From Agrocybe praecox (taxonomy: Eukaryota > Basidiomycota > Agaricomycetes > Agaricales > Agrocybaceae), in NCBI GenBank assembly GCA_964017145.1, contig OZ024851.1, positions 1,550,001 to 1,614,000 of the forward strand: 64,000 nucleotides of DNA. The letters run 5' to 3'. This document shows, piece by piece, positions 46,401-55,465 of this stretch (within the stretch, counting starts at the first letter, position 1; the number at the start of each line of letters is the position of its first letter). A program made the position numbers and the translations under genes. The notes under the pieces were generated by a model. That model was not told where the DNA came from, searched no databases, and saw only the letters and a list, made by a program, of their open reading frames with translations.

Positions 46401-46870
46401 AGCTAAGAGTTGGAAATATCCGAAAAGCATGTCAGTGTGAGTTCAGCAATAAGAGATCGCATTACGCACGATCTAAGAGTTGGAAATGTCGGAAAAGCAT
46501 GTCAGTGTGAGTTTGGCAATAAGGGATCGAATTACGCACATACTAAGATTTGGAAATGTCCGAAAAACATGTTAGTGTGAGTTCAGCAATAAGGGATCAC
46601 ATTACGCACTTCCTAACAGTTGGAAATATCCGAAAAGCAATTCAGCGTGAGTTCAGCAGTGTAAGATCTCGTTACCCACATTCTAAAGGTTGGAGATGTC
46701 CGAGAAGCACATTAGCATGAGTTGAGCAGGATACATTCGCATTGCGTACCTCCTAGGGGTTAGCAATATTCGAAAAGCAGGTCAGCCAAATTTCAGTGTC
46801 AGTTCAGCAATAGAGGCTTGTGTTACGCACCGGCTAGGAGTTGGAAATGTTCAAAACCATGTCAGCTCAA
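43400..46870 (+). repeat. 70-bp satellite array, about 49 units
   Basis: The block GTTCAGCAATAAGGGAT recurs every 70 bp from about 43430 to 46810, with degenerate units at both edges. Each unit has a constant part (CATGTCAGTGTGAGTTCAGC; AATAAGGGAT; ATTACGCAC; TAAGAGTTGGAAAT), a two-state position (GTCGG or ATCCG before AAAAG) and short hypervariable spots. A multi-unit block recurs at 43740, 44580 and 45700, spaced 840 and 1,120 bp (12 and 16 units), showing higher-order duplication. Short frames across it are artefacts. Confidence 0.92.
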
Positions 46871-47090
46871 GTGGAGCATTTCATACAATCTCAGTACACA
46901 CAGAATCCTGGGAGTTGCAGCAAACAACATTAGCGTCGGTAAGTTCAAGTAAATTAGCCACTAGTGTCACATACTACCTCATTATATCCATATCGCTGTC
47001 TTAAGGATCCTTGCCTGTCGCTCGCACCAAACTGACCAGATGTGCTTCCTTCGGGATCAAATTGGATCTGTGGGGTATCGCCATTTCCCT
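46871..47090. other. Spacer between satellite and membrane-protein gene
   Basis: No gene or repeat beyond degraded satellite edge units. Confidence 0.4.
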
Positions 47091-47098
47091 CTTTCTTG

Positions 47099-48373
47099 TC
47101 AGGACTCTACGAGTTTGAAATAGCAGAGAATTGTTCCACCACAGTTTGAGCGCACCAGAGATGGTAAGAAGTTAGAACTGCCCAACTGTGAATGCAATCT
47201 CTGACAGACCTGTTCACCATGCTTCTCGTCCTCCTCATATGCTAACGAGGACAAATCTTCCAACTTCGGTAGTCTGATATGCTGTGCACCGGCATTAGTG
47301 CAACAGTGATGTAACAACGTTGAATTCCTCACGATCAAACTACCCAGCACCCGACGACGTGGGTTTGTGGTTGGGGGTGGCGGATATCTCCATCTTATAA
47401 TATCCACAACAACCTCTTTCAGCTGGGCGATGACCATAAACATGGCCAAAAACTGGCCAAATCCCCAGTCACTTTCTCCCTGTTCAACCAGACCCGAATT
47501 CTTGCCGATACTAATCGTGTTTTCTGTGAAGACTATCTGAGCAATAACGACAGCGACAGAGCATACGATTCTCCCTATGGCAACGGGATGAATTTGGATC
47601 TCAGTCGAGGGGTCCCTTCGCCACCTCGTAAATGGATTCAGAGCGATGACGAGGGCGGATTCAACGACACGAACACCATAGAGACATATTGAGAAATTTC
47701 TGATGGATTTACTGAGGACCGGGGTACTGCCAAAAATGGATAAATATGTTTTTTCGGTGCACTGCGCATATTTGCCACCAAAGGTGCTGATGTGGATCCA
47801 AACATTGAGGCCGAATATCCCATGTAGAAGCCGAGAAAGCAACATCCAGAAGGAGGTTTCCATTCCTTGTTGAACTGCATCATATGCAAGGTCGTCTTCA
47901 CTACCTCGAGGCCATATGTATCGCATAAGCCAAGCGCCGACAGCGCGGACAATGGTCAAATTACTACTGAACATAAGAGGTCCCTCCAGGATCCAGCCCA
48001 TATTCAATACAATCAGGCTATGGTAAACGCTGAAATCGTGTTGAATCAATGCCGTGGTAGTAATCCAGGTCGACAGTATCAAATTCCCCATTGGCAGCAG
48101 TGAGTTCCTTTTTCTCTCCGCTGCCGTAATCTTCAAATCCAGCATTGCCAGGAAGGACGCGAGGAAGCTGAGCACTGCCTGTATATGAACCGCAACTCGG
48201 ACACCAATTCCAGCGACGTCCGGGTTAGCATCAATGAATTCACATTGAGGTGCCAAAGGGCCCGTAGGTGCAGTTGAGAAGACAGCAAGTATGCGGCGGA
48301 CCAGCTGGAATGCTATCGATGATTCGTTGTAACAGTGATCGGGGTGGGGGCATGGTTCTGGAATGTAAGGCAT
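47099..48373 (-). CDS. Multi-pass membrane protein, agaricomycete family of unknown function
   Basis: Single exon of 424 aa, unusual here because it has no visible intron. A short Cys/His N-terminus (CPHPDHCYN) is followed by a segment reading DVAGIGVRVAVHIQAVLSFL. There are about seven hydrophobic stretches: around residues 58-78, 90-110, 118-135, 175-195, 230-250, 268-288 and 310-330. The tail after PPPPTTNPRRR is soluble. From memory, proteins with the DxAGIGVRxAxxxQ start are a large basidiomycete family of integral membrane proteins without a known substrate. It lies between the satellite and the divergently placed prephenate dehydrogenase gene and shows no sign of being mobile. Location is probably the plasma membrane or an endomembrane. 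Confidence 0.65.
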   Translation of the reverse strand: MPYIPEPCPHPDHCYNESSIAFQLVRRILAVFSTAPTGPLAPQCEFIDANPDVAGIGVRVAVHIQAVLSFLASFLAMLDLKITAAERKRNSLLPMGNLILSTWITTTALIQHDFSVYHSLIVLNMGWILEGPLMFSSNLTIVRAVGAWLMRYIWPRGSEDDLAYDAVQQGMETSFWMLLSRLLHGIFGLNVWIHISTFGGKYAQCTEKTYLSIFGSTPVLSKSIRNFSICLYGVRVVESALVIALNPFTRWRRDPSTEIQIHPVAIGRIVCSVAVVIAQIVFTENTISIGKNSGLVEQGESDWGFGQFLAMFMVIAQLKEVVVDIIRWRYPPPPTTNPRRRVLGSLIVRNSTLLHHCCTNAGAQHIRLPKLEDLSSLAYEEDEKHGEQVCQRLHSQLGSSNFLPSLVRSNCGGTILCYFKLVES

Positions 48374-48914
48374 GGATCAAGTAGGAGAGTCTAGAAATAC
48401 GACTTGTCAGTCCACGAAACGGACCATATTCCGCCATTATATACTGACCTGTTGACCCAAAAACGTTTGGAACTTTATTAATTGACCAGTGCGATCGTCG
48501 TATCTGGGTGAACGGCAGTCTCGTACCCAGACGTTATAGAGCACGATCTTACCCATCCGCATGGTACATCACAGGAAGGGAGCTATAAGCGAGCGGAGTT
48601 TGAGTCGGAGGCAAAAAAACACGAGGAATTAATAACTTGAAGCACGGTCTGTCATTCCTAAATTTTGGGTATCGAGACTCACATCCAGCTACTATACATC
48701 TACCTTTGTCGTAGGTCTTGAAATGTGTCCAAAAAGGTGACCCCCAAAGACGAATGCATAGCGGTCGGTGCTAGTATACTTAGAATACATATGTAGGGAT
48801 AAGATAAGATGCCGACGACCGAATTTGATTTTCCCGAATCTATTCCCAATCCAATCCTTCCTTCCATTCCCCCCCTCGGCAAGAATAGATCACACCCTCC
48901 CTTGCTTCTCCGCC

Positions 48915-50840
48915 ATGTCATCGCCCTCGCTAACAGTACACACCGGGGCATCCACCACCACCGCGGTGACCCACCCCTCAAGCGTCTCGCCCTCCTCAGC
49001 CGCACACGAGCAGCCCACGATCGGGCTGATAGGGATGGGTGCTATGGGCCGGATGTACGCGAATGCTCTGGGCAGGGCGGGGTGGAAGAAGTGAGTCGAG
49101 TATGATATGTGAGATAGGACAGATGGATAAACGACTGATGTATGGTAGGATTAACGTCTGCGACCTTCCGGAGAAGTACGAGCGGCTCAAGGAGGATTAT
49201 CGACGTACGTACGCACATATGCTCCTGCCTTGCATGCTCCCTTGACCAATTTAACACAACACAACACCACAGACTCCCCCAACGTAACCGTAATGCCAGA
49301 CGGACACGCCGTATCACGTTCATCCGATTTCATAGTATACAGCGTCGAAGCAGAGTTCATCGAGCGCGTCGTGAAGCAGTTCGGGCCTTGTAAGTTTTCT
49401 CCTTCCCTCTTCCTCTTCCTCTTCCTCTCTCCCTCCCTTCCGTCACTCAACACCCCCCTTCCCAGCAACGAAACAGAACGCCATCGTCGCAGGCCAAACG
49501 TCCGTCAAAGCACCCGAAAAAGTCGCTTTCGAAAAATACCTCCCAAACGACGTACACATCGTCTCGTGCCACAGTTTGCACGGGCCGACCGTGAGTCCCG
49601 TCGGGCAGCCTCTGGTGTGTTGTGTGTTCCTTCCTCCTCCTCCAACAAGTCCTCTCCTAGAGATTTACTTACTTACATATCAAACCACGCCTAGATCATC
49701 ATCAAACACCGCGCGTCCCCCTCTGCTGTCACCCTCGTTGAAAACATCCTCCGTCCCCTTGGGTCCCGATTCGTCTATCTCACGTATGAGGAACACGATC
49801 TGGTCACTGCCAATACTCAAGCAGTGACGCACGCCGCTTTCCTCAGGTAGGTTTCTCTTCATACATACAACATCTAACTAATACGCACTCCTAGCATGGG
49901 CACCGCCTGGTCCTCCACGCGCTCCTACCCCTGGGAACAAGGACTCTACGTCGGCGGTATCGAAACCGCCAAAGTCAATCTGACCCTCCGGATCTACTCG
50001 AACGCCTGGCACGTCTACGCCGGCCTGGCGATCCTGAACCCAGCAGCGAAGACGCAGATCGAGCGGTACGCGACGAGCGCGACGGAGCTGTTCAAGATGA
50101 TGCTGGAGGGAGGCAACGGCGGGGAGGTGGAGCGGAACAGGTTCCGCGAACGCGTGGCGTGGGCTAAGGAGGTCGTTTTTGGGAAAGGGGAAGATGGGAG
50201 TCGGAGGAGGCCGATATTGCTGAGCGAGGACGTGTTGGATCGGTTTAGTCTCTCTGCGAGCTCACCCGTCGAGGGTGGGGGTGGACCCACTCCTACTCCC
50301 CCTGTCGGTGTTAGTGTTAGCACAACAACAAACAACTCCACCCCATCACCACACGTCGCGCCCCCACGCAAACATCGGCCAAACTCGCACCTCTCACTGC
50401 TCGCCATGGTAGACTGCTGGGCCCATCTCGGCATCAACCCATACGACCACCTCAGTCTCGCAGCTACGCCACTATTCAGGCTCTTCCTAGGCGTAGCCGA
50501 GTATCTCTTCCTCTCTCCCGGGCCTTCTCCCCCCACATCCACATCCTCACCCTCACCCCCCATAGTACCCCTCCCCCCAACTCCAACCCCAACCCCCCTC
50601 TCCGCCTCCCTCCACTCAGCACTGCACGACACCTGGCACCGCTCGGACGACCTCGAGTTCGTCTGCGCCGCGCGTGGGTGGTCCCAAGCCGTCTCATTCG
50701 GCTCCTTCGAGGTGTACCGCCGCCGCTTTGAGGAGACGCGTGCGTTCTTCGAAGTTACGGGCCGTTTTGGGGAGGTAGGGCGGGTTGGGGGGGAGATGAT
50801 TAAGGCTGTTATGGATAGTGGGGAGGTGAGGGAGAATTAG
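48915..50840 (+). CDS. TYR1: Prephenate dehydrogenase (NADP+), tyrosine biosynthesis
   Basis: Six exons in exact phase: 48915-49090, 49149-49204, 49273-49389, 49466-49614, 49695-49846, 49895-50840, giving 531 aa. The Rossmann nucleotide-binding motif is clear (TIGLIGMGAMGRMYANALGR, about residues 35-54). It is followed by INVCDLPEKYERL, the SSDFIVYSVEAEFIERVV strand-helix, SCHSLHGPTVSP, and the helical dehydrogenase domain (TAWSSTRSYPWEQGLYVGGI, RIYSNAWHVYAGLAILNP). The enzyme oxidatively decarboxylates prephenate to 4-hydroxyphenylpyruvate. It is longer than the roughly 450 residues usual for fungal homologues because of Ser/Thr/Pro insertions at about 50270-50370 and 50510-50610. The start ATG at 48915 is preceded by an in-frame open leader, but it is the first ATG that gives a normal cytosolic N-terminus. 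Confidence 0.85.
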
Positions 50841-51004
50841 GGAGCATGTGTGTGTTTGTTTTTTCTTTTTGGATGTTTTGTGATATGTATATTTATGCAT
50901 ATGTACAACGTGCGTGCGTGCGTTTCGAAGATCGACTTTTTTTTCTTGTTCCAGACGCGTCTATGTGCGTTGATGCGATATGCGGATACGCGTGTTTAAC
51001 GTTC

Positions 51005-51409
51005 ATGTTCCACCAGGGCATGGAAGCCATCGATTCAATAACGGGCGACGCTATAGTGGTTTCCGAGCCGATGCGTAATGCGAAAGAGGCGAAAGACAAG
51101 GAGAGGAAGGAGCGCGAAGCAAAGGAACGTGAGCGGGAGAGGGAGAGAGCGGAGATGGGGGAAGAGGAGAGGGAGAAAGAGGCGCTTCGGATGAATGTCT
51201 ATACGACTGCTGCGATGTTTACACCTGCGTTGGAGGAGGGAGGTGCACCGGATGAGGCGGACTTGTCATTGATGCGCGTGGTGGAGAAGACGGTGGTTCT
51301 GGGAGGCGCGCCGAATCTTGCTGGGGGCGATGATAAAAAAAAAAAGATGAAATATAGCTTATCCGCTATCGCTGCACCCGCGCCTATTGTTTCCTCTGCT
51401 AATGGATAG
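51005..51409 (+). CDS. Small hypothetical protein downstream of TYR1
   Basis: In-frame ATGs at 51005 and 51020 open a frame reading MEAIDSITGDAIVVSEPMRN, a highly charged helix rich in Lys/Glu/Arg, then an Ala/Gly-rich segment and a stop at 51409. CCACCAG just before GGCATGG could be a splice acceptor, in which case this is the last exon of a longer transcript, possibly one overlapping the TYR1 3' end. The charged helix may be low-complexity only. No family recognised. Confidence 0.35.
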   Translation: MFHQGMEAIDSITGDAIVVSEPMRNAKEAKDKERKEREAKERERERERAEMGEEEREKEALRMNVYTTAAMFTPALEEGGAPDEADLSLMRVVEKTVVLGGAPNLAGGDDKKKKMKYSLSAIAAPAPIVSSANG

Positions 51410-52324
51410 GAAGGCGAAGTCGAAAAGGCTCACCACCAAGTATGGGCTGGGAGACGCATTTTGCTCAGTCCGTACCCTGAAATTATACAGTGCGCGCAGG
51501 GACGCCGTACAAGTGCAAATTGAACGTTGAACGTACGGAACTTGCAAGAGGGGTGGTACGGTACGATGGGGACGGGTATGATCCTACTGCCCATGTTTCT
51601 CCTTGGCTGTGCTGGCACTCGGATCTATTTCATTCACTGCCTCAATTAGCGTCCTAGTCATCACAAGTATAGTGCAAATTATGTATATATGTCAATACAT
51701 TGACGAGGACACGAGGACAGCATCTGTACGCGATGGTTCACAGCACTGGTCTGATTTGCCTCAAGGCTCAGTTTGATATCAAATTATAATACACCTGTAC
51801 CTGTGAACACGGCTGATTATTCGGGCTAATCGATCTTTGCGAGACTTACGTCAACGAGTACTAGCTCGCACTCTGGTAGAGTTGCTTTTATTATTATCAT
51901 CATGATACCAGTTTTGCTGCTTTGAGCAGGCGTTATTCATGCCTGGCTGTGCTGAGGAATATATACTTTAACTTATCTAACCAGTGCGTTATGCGCCACC
52001 TGTCCACCGCCTGCTAGCCTCGTTTCCCGAGTATGACTCATGCCATAAACACAGAAGCCTCACACTGCAGTTAGAAGCATGTTATTCATATAGAATCCTT
52101 TCAGTATTACGGAAAGGGAACATTTTAGTTGATTATTACGATCCAGCACTGGTTTGCATCGCCTCGGCATTCACAACAGCATGGTTTCTCATTGATGGCT
52201 AACACATGTACACAACAGGTCGAGATACTTAAGTTTACCCCTCGGTCGAACGATATGACCCAATCCTCCTCATCTTTCATTCGCTTGACATCCTCTTTCG
52301 CATCGTTGTTTCCTGTGAGACAAC
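51410..52324. other. Intergenic interval
   Basis: No supported gene. Short frames at 51984-52355 on both strands lack splice continuity. Confidence 0.45.
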
Positions 52325-53447
52325 ATGCACGAAGACGTTGCAGATGAATATCCAAAGGTTATGGAAAATTATATCAGGCGTCACCGACAGCTCGCAGACG
52401 CCATAACATCTATCCGCATTAGAACTGGAGAAATAAACCAGCTTATTCAGGTGAATATCACTCCAATCCTTGGAGACGTGCTTATCTCAACGATTTATTC
52501 TCGTGTTTCAGGATCTTAGTGATCAGAATTGTCAGACGCGGGACATCCTGTCAAAGCTGGAATGGAGGCCCACCTTGGTCGACAAGCTTTTCGAAATCCC
52601 GACCGATCACTCTACCATCCAAAGTGATCTGCAGGTTCATGTATATGAGGAGTACCTATTGTACGTGTAACCGTTTTTCTGGGCATCTTCATAGTGTTCT
52701 TAAGTCTGCCCTTCAGGTTAATGAACCACATTCACCAGGCGCTGGGGACTCCTTCAATGTCGAGTCCCAAAGTCCGTGAAATGAACAAGAAGATAGGTAT
52801 TTGGCTACAGTCGCTTGCGGTGAGCCTCGTCTTTATAAGAACCAACTTACATTTCGTTTTCTGAGACGAGCTTCTAAGAATACCCAACGCATTCTATACC
52901 GCAAACAATCCGATAGTAAGCATCTGTTAGACGTTCATTGTCGTATTGGGGTTAAATATTTTTTATGTAGACATCAGTGGAGCAGGTTTCTTTCAAAATG
53001 CTATTAACACAGCTATTTATGGCGGGACGTACACGTACACAGTCGTCAATCCTCCACATGAGGATGATGCTGTTAATGCCCTGCGGTCTGATGTGGTACG
53101 TCACCGGTCACCACTGACATGATCCACTACGCTGAACTCATTGTTTGGTGCTCAGAAATATATCCGCAGACTCTTGTTCTTTGTTTTTTTGTAGTCGGCG
53201 GGCCACATCACTCAATGTTGCGGAGCGAGTATTGATCTGCACGGGTATTCCTCCCCTCTGCCAGTGCGGTTCTCTGATTCGTTTTGATTAGTGGCATGAT
53301 TATGAGTTGTTGTGTTCCTGTTCGATGTAAAAACGCAGGGCATTTTTTTCTCTCTTTTTTCTGAGGTTTCTCAACATTAATTGTCGAACTCTTTTCTGTG
53401 GGGGGTACAGAGGGACAACGATAACGACTGTAGCATCACCACTATGA
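52325..53447 (+). CDS. Seven-exon hypothetical protein, end altered by a transposon
   Basis: Exons 52325-52450, 52512-52660, 52717-52819, 52879-52915, 52971-53095, 53195-53244 and 53411-53447 join in phase to 208 aa. The first two thirds are helical (KVMENYIRRHRQLADAITSI, VHVYEEYLLLMNHIHQALG, KIGIWLQSLANTQRILYRK). The last third is Gly/Asn/Thr-rich (ISGAGFFQNAINTAIYGGTY, then GHITQCCGASIDLHGGTTIT). This composition, with a repeated G-x-T/A-I/F pattern, resembles the linker that precedes NACHT-type domains in agaric NLR-like proteins, but no NTPase follows. The stop TGA (53445-53447) lies in the terminal repeat of the inserted foldback element, so the original protein may have ended differently. 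Confidence 0.5.
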
Positions 53448-53509
53448 GTGTCCGTTTGTACATTTATGATTTTTTACATACATACTCAAATTTAAATATT
53501 GTCGACCAT

Positions 53510-53755
53510 TTAAGTAAGATTGTCGACCATTTGAGAGAGATTGTCGACCACATATGACGGATTGTCGACCAAAAGATTAGATTGTCGACCAAAAGATTAG
53601 ATTGTCGACCATAAAATCTCATTGTCGACCATCAAAATCTTATTGTCGACCATCAAATTGCATTGTCGACCCCAAATTCTGTATTGTCGACCACCTAAGT
53701 GAATTGTCGACCACTCGCATTAACGAATTGTCGACCACTCTCGCCTAACATGATT
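53510..53755 (+). repeat. Left array of 12 ATTGTCGACCA units
   Basis: Twelve copies of ATTGTCGACCA spaced about 21 bp (range about 20-24), each followed by a variable 9-13-bp filler. The fillers mirror those of the right array in order. Confidence 0.9.
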
Positions 53756-54164
53756 TTAGCATGCCATTGCAGCCGGTCTCGCCTAATGCCAATTTTGATG
53801 CGCATTTCGGCAGTCTGGCGTTGATAATAATTTAAACTCAGCCTATGCGCGTCGCGCAAGACTCAAAATTATTATTTCTTGCTTTTTATATTTTACTTCT
53901 TACCTTATGAAACAATTTTGCCACATACATACTAAATAACACGGGCTGTTTATACCTTAATTTACATTGTACAGACAGTTCGTGCGCCTGTCAAGTCTTG
54001 GTCAAGTCCCTACCATCAAGATTGCTGTGAGGTGAGCTGGTGTCTACATTAATAACAGCTTCGGACATTGGAATTATGTGAATTAAACGTGATGACGCAC
54101 GTCTCAGTGACGCGGCTGTCACACGACGTTACAACTGGCTGGCTGCAGGGACTTGACTGGCTTT

Positions 54165-54545
54165 CAGCTCTCAGAAGGACCTGGTGTCAGTTTTTTTTGG
54201 CGGAATATCTTTATTGAATAGTCATATACATATGTACGGAGTTTCATGTAATACTGGTTCATTGGCGAAGCTCTATGAGTAGATATAGCAACGAGCGGCG
54301 ATGTGCACATTGGGCGCATATTGCATTCCCACGGTCCGTCTTCATACAGTAAGATAGCTTTCAACTCTCAGAAAGACCTGGCGTCGGTTTTTTCAGCCGG
54401 AATATCCTTATTGCATAATAATATACATATTTATGGACTCTCATGTAATACTGGTCCATTGGCGAAGCGCTATGAGTAGATATAGGAACGAGCGGCTATG
54501 TGCGCGTTGGGCGCATACCGCGTTCCCACGGTCCATCGGCGCGCA
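54165..54545 (+). repeat. Two direct copies of a 190-bp unit in the foldback core
   Basis: TTTCAGCTCTCAGAAGGACC (54161) recurs as TTTCAACTCTCAGAAAGACC (54359). Both copies continue through ATTGGCGAAGCTCTATGAGT and a GCGCATA...CCCACGGTCC block, with about 85-90% identity by eye. Confidence 0.75.
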
Positions 54546-54818
54546 GAAAGGGACTTGATAGGCGCACGAACTGTCTGTCCTACATAAATTAGGCTAAATT
54601 TTTGTAAACATATTTTATTAGCTAGGATATACACGGCACAATTGTTTTCTAAGATAAGAAGTGAAATATAAAGAGGAATAAATAATAATTCTGAATCTCG
54701 CGCGACACGCATGAGCTGAGTTTAAATTATTAGCGACGCCGGACTGCCGAAATGCGCATCAAAATTGGCATTAGGCGAGACCGGCTGCAACGGCATGCTA
54801 AAATCGTGTTAGGCGAGA

Positions 54819-55070
54819 GTGGTCGACAATTCGCTAATGCAAGTGGTCGACAATTCACTTAGGTGGTCGACAATACAGAATTTGGGGTCGACAATGCAAT
54901 TTGATGGTCGACAATAAGATTTTGATGGTCGACAATCTAATTTGATGGTCGACAATCTAATCTTATGGTCGACAATCTTTTGTGATGGTCGACAATCCGT
55001 CATAAGTGGTCGACAATCCTACTCAATTGGTCGACAATCTTACTTAAATGGTCGACAATAGTAGATTTTG
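54819..55070 (-). repeat. Right array of 12 TGGTCGACAAT units
   Basis: Inverted counterpart of the left array with the same unit count and mostly the same fillers in mirrored order (for example CACTTAGG against CCTAAGTG and CAGAATTTGGGG against CCCCAAATTCTG). Confidence 0.9.
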
Positions 55071-55121
55071 AGTATGTATGTAAAAAATCATAAATGTACC
55101 AACGGACACTCATATCACCAC

Positions 55122-55465
55122 ATGTCAGACCTATTTTATAAAATATATGCTTACAAGCACGGATACCGTTTTACAAATTCTAAGCTCATTACCTGGCCTC
55201 TTTTTATAAAACATACACTTATAAGCACATCCCAATATAGCAATAGAAATCCCGTCCACTCCGGTGCGCCCTTTCGCGCCCTCTCGCGCCTGCTTACTCA
55301 TCACGCTTTTTTGATGAAATTTGTCGCCCAAGGCGGCAGTGCTTATTAAGCGCGCCCTGATGGGCATCACCTGCGCCCGCCACAGGCCAACCCTTTGATT
55401 CCGAGATAACCGCAAAAATAAAATAAAATAAAATAAAATAATGAATACACATTAAATAATATATT
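55122..55465. other. Interval with AAAAT microsatellite
   Basis: Five AAAAT units at about 55413-55440 and several GGCGCGCC-like and TTATAAGCAC motifs, similar in flavour to the subterminal parts of elements I and II. It may contain an end of the third KDZ cluster, but no matching second end is within the window. Confidence 0.4.

Larger units (their letters stand above)
53443..55114. mobile_element. Foldback TIR element with GTCGAC repeat arms, 7-bp target duplication
   Basis: TCACCAC is duplicated at 53436-53442 and 55115-55121. The ends are inverted copies (TATGAGTGTCCGTT outward, then TACATTTATGATTTTTTACA), continuing through GTCGAC-containing repeat arms and a further inverted part to about 53990 / 54560, roughly 550 bp per arm. 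The interior (53990-54560) holds a direct duplication and no coding sequence. The element is non-autonomous; no transposase family can be read from it. Confidence 0.85.

Noticed and set aside
43400..46870. Regularly spaced repeats resembling a CRISPR array
   Set aside because: The whole 70-bp unit repeats with only a few variable bases, there are no spacers of independent sequence, and the surrounding genome is eukaryotic.
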